DNA of 64,000 nucleotides from Lachnospiraceae bacterium (GTDB taxonomy: Bacteria; Bacillota; Clostridia; Lachnospirales; Lachnospiraceae). The DNA lies in NCBI GenBank assembly GCA_902362715.1, contig CABIXN010000008.1:1-64000 (forward strand), given 5' to 3'. The notes below the pieces were generated by a model that saw only the letters and a list, made by a program, of their open reading frames with translations, had not been told where the DNA came from and ran no database searches. Within the stretch, counting starts at the first letter, position 1. Each line of letters begins with the position of its first letter. The translations under genes and the position numbers were made by a program. This document shows positions 42,283 to 51,099 of the stretch, one piece after another.

Positions 42283-42468
42283 ATAAAAGCAGATTGGATA
42301 TTTGGTCCTATTTGCGGCAATAAAACTCGTGACCGTATAAGAGAAGATACAGTATTGGAGGACTATCCTCTCTACTGCCCAAAATGTAAGCAAGAAAGTT
42401 TAATTGAAGCCGAGAACCTACGTATAAGTGTCATCAAAGCGCCAGACGCAAAGACGCAGAGCCGATGA
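42280..42468 (+). CDS. Cys-rich KTR family protein
   Basis: About 62 aa: DWIFGPICGNKTRDRIREDT, then YPLYCPKCKQESLIEAENL and a final PDAKTQSR. This is the small zinc-ribbon-like Cys_rich_KTR protein common in Tn916-type conjugative elements. One Cys of the usual first CPxCGNKTR pair is replaced (FGPICG). A GTG start at 42280 is possible. A strong hairpin follows. It suggests a former integrative element at this site. Confidence 0.75.
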   Translation: MIKADWIFGPICGNKTRDRIREDTVLEDYPLYCPKCKQESLIEAENLRISVIKAPDAKTQSR

Positions 42469-42502
42469 TATGTGAGAAGCCTCATATATTATCGGCTCTT
42501 TC
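42458..42502 (+). terminator. Rho-independent terminator after the KTR gene
   Basis: AGAGCCGAT-g-ATATGtGAG-aag-CCTCATAT-at-TATCGGCTCT followed by TTCTTG; the stem is about 18 bp. Confidence 0.8.
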
Positions 42503-42559
42503 TTGTATACCTATACAATAAAACCACCTGATCTGCGAGTGGTTCCCCGTTCGGCTTTA

Positions 42560-42868
42560 GCCCTAGATAACAAAACCTCCAATGTTATAATAAGTGTGGG
42601 TCCTAAACCGCACTACATATAACAAAGGAGGTATCCAAAATGGATAAAAATACTTTATCACACACAACGTGGGAGTGTAAATATCACATTGTATTTGCAC
42701 CCAAATTTAGAAGATAAAGGCAAATAATAAGTCCTTGTAAGGACTAAGCCGGTGAATAAGGTGCGGTTGGGACTCTTATTTTCGTAGGGCCTTTGAGGCC
42801 CAAGCCGGCAATAGTCCCTTACAGGGACAGAGCAAACCACCAGCTAAGCTGGTGGTGCTGATTTTTTA
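42560..42868 (+). mobile_element. Internally deleted IS200-like element
   Basis: It contains a TnpA start (MDKNTLSHTTWECKYHIVFAPKFRR), then a stop and about 120 bp of subterminal DNA with short palindromes (GTCCTTGTAAGGAC, GGGCCTTTGAGGCCC). A terminal hairpin ACCACCAGC-taa-GCTGGTGGT lies at 42836-42856. The rest of the ~150-aa transposase is missing. Left boundary is approximate. It lies directly against a tRNA gene and looks like a non-autonomous derivative that another IS200 copy could move. Confidence 0.7.
42640..42717 (+). pseudogene. tnpA: IS200-type TnpA N-terminal fragment
   Basis: 25 codons with AAGGAGG ribosome site upstream. CKYHIVFAPKFRR is the conserved TnpA start; a TAA follows immediately. 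The catalytic HUH motif and Tyr are absent. Confidence 0.8.
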
Positions 42869-42869
42869 G

Positions 42870-42943
42870 TAGCGAGAGGGGGATTTGAACCCTCGACACT
42901 ACGGGTATGAACCGTATGCTCTAGCCAACTGAGCTATCTCGCC
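42870..42943 (-). tRNA. tRNA-Met (CAT)
   Basis: 74 nt on the minus strand with acceptor GGCGAGA/TCTCGCT, D arm TAGCTCAGTTGGCTAGAGC, anticodon loop TTCATAC (CAT) and T loop TTCAAAT. CCA is not encoded. It is probably elongator Met; a k2C-modified Ile cannot be excluded. Sequence is identical to the third tRNA of the cluster. Confidence 0.9.
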
Positions 42944-42966
42944 AAATTTTTAATTTGCGTAAAAAA

Positions 42967-43039
42967 TGGGACCTACAGGGCTCGAACCTGTGACCCTCTG
43001 CTTGTAAGGCAGATGCTCTCCCAGCTGAGCTAAGATCCC
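42967..43039 (-). tRNA. tRNA-Val (TAC)
   Basis: 73 nt on the minus strand with acceptor GGGATCT/AGGTCCC, anticodon loop CTTACAA (TAC) and T loop TTCGAGC. Confidence 0.92.
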
Positions 43040-43045
43040 ATTTAA

Positions 43046-43119
43046 TAGCGAGAGGGGGATTTGAACCCTCGACACTACGGGTATGAACCGTATGCTCTAG
43101 CCAACTGAGCTATCTCGCC
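43046..43119 (-). tRNA. tRNA-Met (CAT), second copy
   Basis: Identical to 42870-42943. The three tRNAs form one minus-strand cluster; a hairpin GGGTTGT/ACAACCC lies just upstream (about 43130-43147). Confidence 0.9.
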
Positions 43120-43275
43120 ATAATTTTACGGGTTGTTGGACAACCCGCCTAAATAATATACAATTAAATACCATTAGAAGTCAAGTGTTTTTTGAAAAAA
43201 ATCCCAAAACTTTTAAGCTTTTAAGCTGGCCAGTTGTAAAAGTAAATTTCTCCGTTTTATTGTTTTCATATTATT

Positions 43276-43842
43276 TTACTTTAATTTTAAAAGCCAGAAG
43301 GTTGTACGGTTTGTAGAGGAATCTTCGATGTTTTCAGCCACCAGCTCCAGATTCCATGCCTGGCCGGCCCGGATGCTGCAGATTACAGCAGTGGTGTCTG
43401 GCAGGATTCCTTTCGCAAGCCATTCTGCTCCGATGGCTGTATCTTCGATTTCCTTTTCCAAAAGCTGCGGATAATTTCCAGCTCTTGTCTGCTGTGTCTG
43501 AGACAGCGCCTGAGGGTGGGAGGCAACTTCTGTAAGGTGCTCCATTGGTGTTTCGGCTGATAATTTGAAAAGACAGTGGTGGATCGGAAGCACAAAGGTC
43601 TCTAGGTGTTCATACTGAATGTGTGAAAAGGTTTCCACGAATTCAGAAACCGGTCCGGCACTGGAATTTTCCACCCCAAGCACGCCGTAATCAATGGTGC
43701 CCTGCTGGAGTTCCTTTAAAATATTACGCGCGCAGATTAACGGAATATAAGATACGTCGGTTATTTCTGCCTGTTTGGCAAGTTCTCGGGCAGCGATTTC
43801 GGAAAAACTGCCGGGAATGCCCATATAGCCAATTTTTTTCAT
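43276..43842 (-). CDS. Prephenate-dehydratase-like protein without ACT domain
   Basis: 188 aa of the prephenate dehydratase / type-2 periplasmic-binding fold: IGYMGIPGSFSEIAA, DYGVLGVENSSAGPV, and HPQALSQ (catalytic-site region). In bona fide PheA the catalytic TRF tripeptide follows; here the end reads TNRTTF, with Thr in place of the Arg. The ACT regulatory domain is missing. ATG 43842 follows AAGGAG by 7 bases. It may be a divergent dehydratase or a ligand-binding relative; an aminotransferase gene lies divergent to it. Confidence 0.7.
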   Translation of the reverse strand: MKKIGYMGIPGSFSEIAARELAKQAEITDVSYIPLICARNILKELQQGTIDYGVLGVENSSAGPVSEFVETFSHIQYEHLETFVLPIHHCLFKLSAETPMEHLTEVASHPQALSQTQQTRAGNYPQLLEKEIEDTAIGAEWLAKGILPDTTAVICSIRAGQAWNLELVAENIEDSSTNRTTFWLLKLK

Positions 43843-44007
43843 AATAATCTCCTTATATTGCAAATATGTATTCATTGTTTTGACTGGAATTTCTTATCGA
43901 ATATTATAACCTATATTTTCTAAAAATCCAGTATATTCATGAGATGATTGTTGTGATGAGAAAAAAATTATTGTAAAATAAAATACGTCAGAAAAGAGGA
44001 TGAAATT

Positions 44008-45180
44008 ATGTTGAAATTAAATAGAAAAATAGCGCAGCTGAAACCGTCAAAGTCTGTGACTTTAATGGCCAAAACAAAAGCCATGCAGCAAAGAGACAAA
44101 AGTATTATAAATCTGACCGGCGGCGAGCCGGATTTTGCAACGCCGGAAAAAATCTGTGAGGAGGCGTACCTCCAGATGAAATCGGGGTTTACTCACTATA
44201 CAGATGGGCCAGGAATCCCAAAGCTTCGGCAGGCACTGGCAGAAAAGCTGCGGACAGAAAACCATGCCCCGTATCAGGAAGATCAGATTCTGGTGACGCC
44301 GGGGGCCAAGTATGCGGTATATCTGGCAGTTCAGGCAGTTTTAAATCCCGGGGATGAGGCAATTTGGCTGGCTCCGGGCTGGGTATCTTATCCGTCCATC
44401 ATAGAGGCCAGCGGAGGTGTCCCGGTAGCTGTTCATTTAAAGTGGGAAGAAAATTATCAGATTACCTTTGACGCTTTGGAAGAGGCTTATTCGGAAAAGA
44501 CAAGACTTTTGATTATCAATTATCCCAATAATCCCACGGGAAAAGTGTTGTCTCCTTCAGACAGAGAAGCCATTGCCCAGTTTATGCGAAGTCATCCGGA
44601 TGTGCTGCTGCTGTCAGATGAAATATATGAGCATATTATTTATACGGGATATGAGGCTGTAAGTATGGCTTCCGTGCCGGATTTGTTTGAGCGGACAATT
44701 ATTGTCAATGGATTTTCAAAAAGTTTTGCCATGACAGGTTGGCGGCTTGGTTATCTTGCCTGCAGTTATGAGATTTTCAGCGTTGTCATGAAGTTGTTTC
44801 AGCATACGATCAGCTGCACCAGCGGTTTTTTGCAGATGGCTGCAGTGACAGCTTTGGGCTGCAGTGAGGATACGGAAAAGATGCGCAGGGAATACGAGAA
44901 GCGCAGAAATCTGCTGTATGAAGGAATCCGGCGGCTGCCGGGAGCAGATATGCTTAAGCCCGAGGGGGCATTTTATGCCTGGGTGAAGTTTGATCTTGGC
45001 ATGAATAGTGAGGAGGTATGTAACTATCTTTTGGAGGAAGGAAAGATTGCAGGAGTTCCCGGGATTGCTTACGGTGAGGAAGAGAAGGTATGTGTTCGTT
45101 TTTCCTATGCGGCAAGCGAGACGGAGCTGCGCCGGATGCTGAAGAATCTGGAAGCGTTACTGACGAAAAAGAAAAGATAA
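44008..45180 (+). CDS. PLP-dependent class I/II aminotransferase (aspartate-aminotransferase-like)
   Basis: 390 aa fold-type I aminotransferase: NLTGGEPDFATPEKI, YPNNPTGKV, LLSDEIYEHI and the PLP lysine in NGFSKSFAMTGWRLGY, with Arg for carboxylate binding near VCVRFSYA. GAGGATG-type ribosome site. Substrate is not fixed by sequence; aromatic or aspartate amino donors are likely, and the divergent prephenate-dehydratase-like gene would fit aromatic metabolism. The next gene starts 13 bp later. Confidence 0.85.
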   Translation: MLKLNRKIAQLKPSKSVTLMAKTKAMQQRDKSIINLTGGEPDFATPEKICEEAYLQMKSGFTHYTDGPGIPKLRQALAEKLRTENHAPYQEDQILVTPGAKYAVYLAVQAVLNPGDEAIWLAPGWVSYPSIIEASGGVPVAVHLKWEENYQITFDALEEAYSEKTRLLIINYPNNPTGKVLSPSDREAIAQFMRSHPDVLLLSDEIYEHIIYTGYEAVSMASVPDLFERTIIVNGFSKSFAMTGWRLGYLACSYEIFSVVMKLFQHTISCTSGFLQMAAVTALGCSEDTEKMRREYEKRRNLLYEGIRRLPGADMLKPEGAFYAWVKFDLGMNSEEVCNYLLEEGKIAGVPGIAYGEEEKVCVRFSYAASETELRRMLKNLEALLTKKKR

Positions 45181-45192
45181 GAGGAAGATGCC

Positions 45193-45828
45193 ATGAAGAC
45201 AGCCGGGCTGATTTTAGCGGCGGGAATGTCCAGCAGAATGGGAAGTTTTAAACCGCTTATAGAACTGAATGGAAAGAAAATGATTGACTGGACCATCGAA
45301 AACATGCTGCAGGGCGGGGCAGAAAAAGTAATTGTAGTCATTGGAAACAAAAGAGCACAGATGCAGCGCTGGCTTTTAAAGTATGATATCAGCCTTGTGC
45401 AGCCGGTTTTTAATGGGGATTTTGCCAGCGGGGAAATTCTAGATTCTATCAAGTGTGGTGTCAGGGAATTAAAGCGCCAGGAATTTGAACGGTTCTTTTT
45501 GCTGCTGGCAGATCTGCCGGCAGTGTCTGTCAATACCTTTGAGCGTTTGTCAAAGGTGTATGATCAGTGTGGGAAAAAGATTGCAATAGCCTCGGTTCAT
45601 GGGAAAAGGAGACATCCTCAGCTGATTTCCATGGAAATGGCAGAGCATATTCTTGATTATGAAGGGAAGGGGGGGCTTCGGGGGTTTTGGAGATATGTGG
45701 AAGGGGAAATTGCGGATGTAAAAATAAATGATCCGGGATGTGAAATGGATGCGGATACACCTGAGGATTTGATATGTTTAAAATCCTATATGCAGAAAAT
45801 AAAAAAGAAGGGAAAACCTGTGGAATGA
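45193..45828 (+). CDS. MobA/MocA-like nucleotidyltransferase
   Basis: 211 aa with the N-terminal signature GLILAAGMSSRMGSFKPL and DLPAVSVNTFERL in the middle, typical of NTP-transferase (MobA-like) enzymes that activate cofactors or sugars. It lies 13 bp after the aminotransferase. It could act in molybdenum cofactor cytidylylation (MocA) or another CDP/CTP transfer; no cofactor genes are nearby to decide. Confidence 0.75.
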   Translation: MKTAGLILAAGMSSRMGSFKPLIELNGKKMIDWTIENMLQGGAEKVIVVIGNKRAQMQRWLLKYDISLVQPVFNGDFASGEILDSIKCGVRELKRQEFERFFLLLADLPAVSVNTFERLSKVYDQCGKKIAIASVHGKRRHPQLISMEMAEHILDYEGKGGLRGFWRYVEGEIADVKINDPGCEMDADTPEDLICLKSYMQKIKKKGKPVE

Positions 45829-45865
45829 ACTATCATCATTCACCCAGGCATTCTCTTCTTTTTTA

Positions 45866-47416
45866 TTAATGGAAGGTAATTTTGTCGATTAGGTGCTCTC
45901 TTAGATAGGAGCCCATAAAGTGCATATATTTTTTTTCGTATTGCAGGAATGTGCTGCTTTGCTGGCCGGCAGGAAGGGAAGCATGATAAGTCTGCAGCCG
46001 TTTCATCAGCATATAGGATTTTATAATCAGTTCATCTGTATGGTACTGCCGCTCATCCGGGTCCGGATAGCTGTTTTCGTTGATTTGGGTCAGATCAGAG
46101 CGAAGATCATTTAACCGTTCAATTAAAATTGCCATGTCTTTTCTGGTCCGGATAGGAAAGATAAATTTATTTGCAAGAAGCGCAATCAGTCCTCCAATAC
46201 CTGTATAAATCAGTCGTTCCAGCAAAACAACGCTGATGGTAGCCTCAATAGACTGAATGGCCAGGGCCGAGCAGGTGATATAAATGACCATGAAAGAGTA
46301 ACTGGTGGAGCCGTAAATCATAAAATTTGCAAAGGTCATAAGGGCTGCGCGTCCGGGAAACTGCCGGATAACGGAAAACAGGAAAAAGCATACGATAATT
46401 CCGATAAGCGTTCCAACCACCCGCTGGCGGATGCGGACCTTTGTATTTTCATACACAGGGATCATCATGAAGAATACTGAGATCACAAGCCAGTAACTGT
46501 TTTCCCACTGGCTGATATAGGCGAAAGCCAGGCAGGGAGTGATCACAATTACAAGTCTGAGTGCAAAACGAAACCGAAAGGCCCGGATAGACGGAATGCG
46601 GTTTCTAAAATGGAGCCGTTTGTAGTCCGCTGAGGGGGTCTGTTTTTCAAATTGTGTAGTAAAGCATTTGAGCATTCCGGAAATATCTGCGAATTTTTCC
46701 CGGTTAAAATCTTCACCTGTGGAAAAATTGATAACCTGGAACAGTGCAGCATACCGGCAGTACCAGTTGATTCTGCCGGTGAGACGAAGGCTTGCCCGGT
46801 TGTAATTGTAAATTTCATCACAGATTTGTTTATTAATATTAGAAAGCTCCTGATGCAGAAATTCCAGTTTTGTGGTATCATGTATTTCAAAGGCTTTTAA
46901 TTGTTCCTGGCAGTTTTTTAGTCCCTTTTGAATAAAACTGCAAAGAGGATTTCTGACAGCTCTTGGTTTGGCAAGAATGATAAGAAATACAAAAATAATC
47001 AGAAATGATACGGTAAGTCCTTCGATTCGTGTAAGCAGAAGCTGTGGTGTTTTTACCGGAGCAATCTGAAAAAATATCAGGGCCATTCCTGCAGGGAAAT
47101 AGTTTGTGGGATTGTATTCGTCAATCAGGCAGTAGGCCAGCCAGAACAGGGCGCAGGCATTTACAATGATACATAGCGGGATATTAATTACCGCAATAAA
47201 AGCCAGGGCTGTCATAATCAGATAGATCAGATATGTCTTGCACATGCAGGAGTAATGGCTGCTCATGTTTCTGAATCTGAGAAAAGACAACGTTACAAAA
47301 GGGCCGATCATGGTGTTTTCCATGCCGAAAAAATAATAGTTAACAAAGAAAATAAGCGTTACCACGATAGTGGGAGCAAACGCTTTTAAGCAAAAATTTT
47401 TAATGGTTTTTATCAT
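45866..47416 (-). CDS. FUSC-family membrane protein (aromatic acid exporter-like)
   Basis: 516 aa with two blocks of hydrophobic helices (about 10-165 and 280-420) separated and followed by cytoplasmic helical domains, the FUSC / fusaric-acid-resistance-like layout. It includes RIRQRVVGTLIGIIVCFFLF. ATG 47416 is preferred because AGAGGAG abuts an earlier ATG at 47425. Transport of aromatic acids is a family inference. Confidence 0.8.
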   Translation of the reverse strand: MIKTIKNFCLKAFAPTIVVTLIFFVNYYFFGMENTMIGPFVTLSFLRFRNMSSHYSCMCKTYLIYLIMTALAFIAVINIPLCIIVNACALFWLAYCLIDEYNPTNYFPAGMALIFFQIAPVKTPQLLLTRIEGLTVSFLIIFVFLIILAKPRAVRNPLCSFIQKGLKNCQEQLKAFEIHDTTKLEFLHQELSNINKQICDEIYNYNRASLRLTGRINWYCRYAALFQVINFSTGEDFNREKFADISGMLKCFTTQFEKQTPSADYKRLHFRNRIPSIRAFRFRFALRLVIVITPCLAFAYISQWENSYWLVISVFFMMIPVYENTKVRIRQRVVGTLIGIIVCFFLFSVIRQFPGRAALMTFANFMIYGSTSYSFMVIYITCSALAIQSIEATISVVLLERLIYTGIGGLIALLANKFIFPIRTRKDMAILIERLNDLRSDLTQINENSYPDPDERQYHTDELIIKSYMLMKRLQTYHASLPAGQQSSTFLQYEKKYMHFMGSYLREHLIDKITFH

Positions 47417-47515
47417 TTTTATCATCTCCTCTTTTATCTTAGACTGGAAAAATCAAAAAAGTCAAGAAGTGTTAATTTTATGACGAGATGAATAGAGAGA
47501 ATAAGGGAGCGGATT

Positions 47516-48001
47516 ATGAGAGTAGGAACAGGTTATGATGTACATAGGCTTACAGCGGGAAGAGATCTGATTCTTGGCGGAGTTAAAATTCCCCATGAGC
47601 TGGGACTCCTTGGACATTCGGATGCAGATGTGCTGCTGCATGCAGTGATGGATGCGCTGCTTGGAGCAGCGGCCCTAGGAGATATCGGCAGGCATTTTCC
47701 GGATACAGAGGAACAGTACCGGGGGATTTCTAGTATGAAGCTGCTGGCTTATGTCAGCCGATTGCTCAGAGAAAAAGGGTACAGAATAGAAAATATAGAT
47801 GCCACGGTAATTGCTCAGAAACCAAAACTGCGGCCCTATATTGCACAGATGGAGCAGAATATGGCAAAGGTTCTTGGAGTTTCACAAAGTCAGATTAATG
47901 TAAAGGCTACAACCGAGGAGGGACTTGGCTTCACCGGAAGCCAGGAGGGAATCGCTGCTCAGGCGGTCTGCTGTCTGGAACCGTCCGGGGTGCAGATATA
48001 A
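47516..48001 (+). CDS. ispF: 2-C-methyl-D-erythritol 2,4-cyclodiphosphate synthase
   Basis: 161 aa with the metal ligands DVH (GTGYDVHRL), [21 protein letters not shown] and the later [11 protein letters not shown], all IspF signatures. It catalyses the cyclodiphosphate step of the MEP isoprenoid pathway. No other MEP gene is adjacent. Ribosome site AGGGAG at about 47503. Confidence 0.96.
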   Translation: MRVGTGYDVHRLTAGRDLILGGVKIPHELGLLGHSDADVLLHAVMDALLGAAALGDIGRHFPDTEEQYRGISSMKLLAYVSRLLREKGYRIENIDATVIAQKPKLRPYIAQMEQNMAKVLGVSQSQINVKATTEEGLGFTGSQEGIAAQAVCCLEPSGVQI

Positions 48002-48024
48002 AGATCTGCAAAACCCGGATATGG

Positions 48025-49047
48025 ATGCAGCAAAGATATGTAGAAAGAAAGGATAGAGAAACAGTATTACAGATGGAACTACGATATTTGGCGCAGGATG
48101 AAAAACATTTGTCCCGGGAGTTATATGAAGTATGCTTTCCGGAGGATACAGAAGAATTTGTGAACTATTATTATGAACAGAAATGTAAGGATAATGAAAT
48201 TCTTGTACTGGAAGAGCATGAAAAAGTATACGCTATGATACATCTGAATCCTTTTACTGTATCTATGAATCAGAACAGCTGCCGTGTCCACTATATTGTT
48301 GCAGTTGCCACGGATGAAAGCTGCCGGAGACGAGGATACATGCTGGAGCTGATGAATCAGGCATTCCATGATTTGTATGGCAGAAAAGAACCCTTTACCT
48401 TTTTGATTCCTGCAAATCCGGATTATTATTACTCCTGCGGATTTGAATACTGGGAGAGTCAGCTTAAGTTAAAACAGGACCAGGGAGATATCTGGCAGGG
48501 ACAAAAGGTTGCAGCGGCAAAAAAAGAGGACTGCAGAGAGCTCGCCCTGTTTTCCAATGAAGTATTGGGGAACAGATTTGATTTATATGTTGAGAAGGAT
48601 GAGGCATATTATCAACGTCTGATTCTGGAGCAGAAAAGCCAGAACGGGCAGATTGTGGTGATGAGAGAGACATCCCGGGAGAATGGAAGGCCGGAGGGGG
48701 CGGTCAGCGGAATTTTCGGGTTTGACAGAGAATGCGGCGTTGAAATCCGTGAGCCTATTATGAGAACTTCCTGTACAGAATATGTCCATCCGCTGATGAT
48801 GGGACGTATTATTCATCTTGAGAGTTTTTGTGCGGCTATGAAAAGCAGGGAGCCTGTGGAAATTAACACAGAGATAAGGGATACAATGATTCCTGAAAAT
48901 AATGGCTGTTACCGGATACGGATTGATGAGAACGGCGGCAGGGCTGTGCGTATTCATTCCCATGAACCGGAGCTGTCAATGGATATAGCGGAAATTGGAC
49001 AGCTGTTGTTTCATAAAATGAGAATATATATCAATGAGATTGTATAG
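48025..49047 (+). CDS. GNAT-family N-acetyltransferase
   Basis: About 340 aa. The N-terminal GNAT core includes VHYIVAVATDESCRRRGYMLELMNQAF, with the acetyl-CoA loop RRRGY. A C-terminal ~150-residue beta-rich part resembles the sterol-carrier-like end of Eis-type acetyltransferases. Start is uncertain: no clear ribosome site at 48025, and ATG 48073 would give 324 aa. Substrate unknown. Confidence 0.78.
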   Translation: MQQRYVERKDRETVLQMELRYLAQDEKHLSRELYEVCFPEDTEEFVNYYYEQKCKDNEILVLEEHEKVYAMIHLNPFTVSMNQNSCRVHYIVAVATDESCRRRGYMLELMNQAFHDLYGRKEPFTFLIPANPDYYYSCGFEYWESQLKLKQDQGDIWQGQKVAAAKKEDCRELALFSNEVLGNRFDLYVEKDEAYYQRLILEQKSQNGQIVVMRETSRENGRPEGAVSGIFGFDRECGVEIREPIMRTSCTEYVHPLMMGRIIHLESFCAAMKSREPVEINTEIRDTMIPENNGCYRIRIDENGGRAVRIHSHEPELSMDIAEIGQLLFHKMRIYINEIV

Positions 49048-49062
49048 TAAGGAGAGAGCGCT

Positions 49063-49941
49063 ATGGCATTTGAGGCAGCACTGATTATTATGGCAGCAGG
49101 TATGGGAAGCCGGTTTGGGGGACTAAAACAGGTAGAGCCGGTAGGCCCCCGGGGAGAAGCTATTTTGGATTTTTCTGTTTATGATGCAAAAAAGGCAGGA
49201 TTTACGAAAGTGGTTTTTGTTATTAAGCATCAAATAGAAGAAGAGTTTAAGCGTCTGGTGGGTGAGCGGATTGCAAAACAGATTCCTGTGGAATATGTAT
49301 TTCAGGAAACAGATAAGCTTCCGAAAGGGTATGTGTGCCCGCAAGGCAGAGAGAAGCCCTGGGGAACAGCACAGGCAGTCTGGTGCTGCCGGGAAGCTGT
49401 GAATATTCCCTTTGCGGTTATTAATGCAGATGATTTTTATGGAGCATCTTCTTATCGAAAAATTATAGAGGCATTAAAGGGCGGCAGTGAGTGCTGCATG
49501 GTGGGATTCCGTCTCAGCAATACAACTACAGAAAACGGCTATGTATCCAGAGGCGTCTGCCGGATAGAAGGCGGCAGGCTGGCCGAAATTAATGAGTGTA
49601 CAAAGATAGATGCAGAGTGCCGCTGTGAGCAGGAAGACGGGACGAAAGTACAGCTGCCCAAAGATGCGGTAGTTTCCATGAACATGTGGGGAATGCGTCC
49701 GGATGTATTCCGGTTTTTTGAAAGTGAATTTTTAAGGTTTCTGGATGAAAATCTTGACAGCAAAAAAGCAGAGTTTTATCTTCCTTCCGTAATAGATCAG
49801 CTGATTTCCACCGGCAGAAAACAGGTTCAGGTTCTGGTGGCAGAGGATAAATGGTATGGAGTTACCTATCGGGAAGATAAAGAGATGGTAGTGAAAGCAA
49901 TACAAAAGTTAGTGGAAGAAGGCAATTATGAAGGACTTTAA
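49063..49941 (+). CDS. Sugar-phosphate nucleotidyltransferase
   Basis: 292 aa with AALIIMAAGMGSRFGGLKQ at the N-terminus, NADDFYGASS (metal-binding Asp) and GTAQAVWCC, a nucleotidyltransferase fold. GGAGAG ribosome site. It overlaps by 14 bp the downstream kinase gene, indicating a sugar kinase / nucleotidyltransferase pair that converts a free amino sugar to its NDP form (inference). Confidence 0.8.
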   Translation: MAFEAALIIMAAGMGSRFGGLKQVEPVGPRGEAILDFSVYDAKKAGFTKVVFVIKHQIEEEFKRLVGERIAKQIPVEYVFQETDKLPKGYVCPQGREKPWGTAQAVWCCREAVNIPFAVINADDFYGASSYRKIIEALKGGSECCMVGFRLSNTTTENGYVSRGVCRIEGGRLAEINECTKIDAECRCEQEDGTKVQLPKDAVVSMNMWGMRPDVFRFFESEFLRFLDENLDSKKAEFYLPSVIDQLISTGRKQVQVLVAEDKWYGVTYREDKEMVVKAIQKLVEEGNYEGL

Positions 49942-51022
49942 AGATATTGTAGCAGAATTTCAGATTGAAGACAGTTATGTTTCCTCAAAAGCACTGGGAC
50001 ACGGGGCAATCAATGAAACCTATGAGGTTATCTGCAGCAGAGATCATTATGTATTGCAGGAAATTAATCCTATTGTATTTAAGCATCCGTCTGATGTTAT
50101 GAATAATCTGTTTTTAGTTACCGGTCATCTGCAGAAAAAAATCCGGGAAGAGGGGGGAGATCCACGCCGGGAAACGTTAGAGTTTATCCGCACCCGGGAG
50201 GGAAATACGCTGCTGCAGACGGAGGATAAAAAATTTTACCGTATGTATCGGATGATTCAGGGCGCTGAAGCTATGGAGCGGATTCAGACCGTGGAATGTG
50301 CAGAGCATGCGGCGGCGGCTTTCGGCAAATTTCAGAAACGCCTGGAGGATCTGGATATCAGCAGACTTTCTGAAACAATTACCAGATACCATGATACCAG
50401 ATATCAGATGAAGCAGCTGCTAAATGCTATTCGTGCAGATGTGTGTGCCAGGGCATCTGGGTGCCGGCAGCAGATCATGTTTGTGCTGGAGCGCTCAGAA
50501 AAACTGGGATTAATTTTGGATGAGATGGAGCTGGGAACCATTCCCAAACGGGTTACCCATAATGATACAAAATGTTCCAATATTCTTATGGAAAAGGATA
50601 CCAAAAAAGCAGTATGTGTGATTGATTTGGATACGGTTATGCCGGGCTCTGCCCTTTATGATTTCGGGGATGCAATCCGGTCAGGAGCATCCGAATCCGG
50701 AGAGAGAGGAAGCGGAGGCTTAGAGCTGAATCTGGAACTGTTTGAGGCATATACAAGAGGATACTTATCAGAGATGGCAGCAAGTCTGACAGAAAAAGAG
50801 AAGGAATTAATGGTGTATTCCGTCTGGCTGATGACTATGGAAAACGGCATTCGTTATCTGGCAGATTATCTTGGCGGCGACGTATATTTTTCACATATTG
50901 ATCATGAAACTGCAAATCTGGAGAAAGCGGTAAATCAGTTTTATCTTGTACTTGATATTGAGGAGAAGCGTGAACAGATGGATGAAATTGTCAGAACCTG
51001 TCTGAAAAAGTGGAAGGTATAA
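49928..51022 (+). CDS. NahK-like phosphotransferase (N-acetylhexosamine 1-kinase family)
   Basis: 364 aa aminoglycoside-phosphotransferase/choline-kinase fold. VTHNDTKCSNILM holds the catalytic Asp, VIDLDTVMPGSALYDFGDAI the metal-binding Asp, and QEINPIVFKHPSDVM resembles N-acetylhexosamine 1-kinases. It overlaps the nucleotidyltransferase gene, supporting sugar-1-phosphate formation followed by nucleotidylation. The exact sugar is not known. Confidence 0.75.
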   Translation: MKDFKDIVAEFQIEDSYVSSKALGHGAINETYEVICSRDHYVLQEINPIVFKHPSDVMNNLFLVTGHLQKKIREEGGDPRRETLEFIRTREGNTLLQTEDKKFYRMYRMIQGAEAMERIQTVECAEHAAAAFGKFQKRLEDLDISRLSETITRYHDTRYQMKQLLNAIRADVCARASGCRQQIMFVLERSEKLGLILDEMELGTIPKRVTHNDTKCSNILMEKDTKKAVCVIDLDTVMPGSALYDFGDAIRSGASESGERGSGGLELNLELFEAYTRGYLSEMAASLTEKEKELMVYSVWLMTMENGIRYLADYLGGDVYFSHIDHETANLEKAVNQFYLVLDIEEKREQMDEIVRTCLKKWKV

Positions 51023-51052
51023 AGATGCTTCAACGGCTGACGGAGAAAACGG

Positions 51053-51081
51053 TTGACAAAAAACGGTTTTCTGCATAAACT
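51053..51081 (+). promoter_or_regulatory. Sigma-A promoter of the cysE-cysS operon
   Basis: TTGACA, 17 bases, TAAACT, immediately before the T-box leader. Confidence 0.75.
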
Positions 51082-51099
51082 TAATTCTATATGAAAAAG

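Noticed and set aside
45105..45533. 142-aa minus-strand ORF opposite the nucleotidyltransferase gene
   Set aside because: Low-complexity translation opposite a clear family member.
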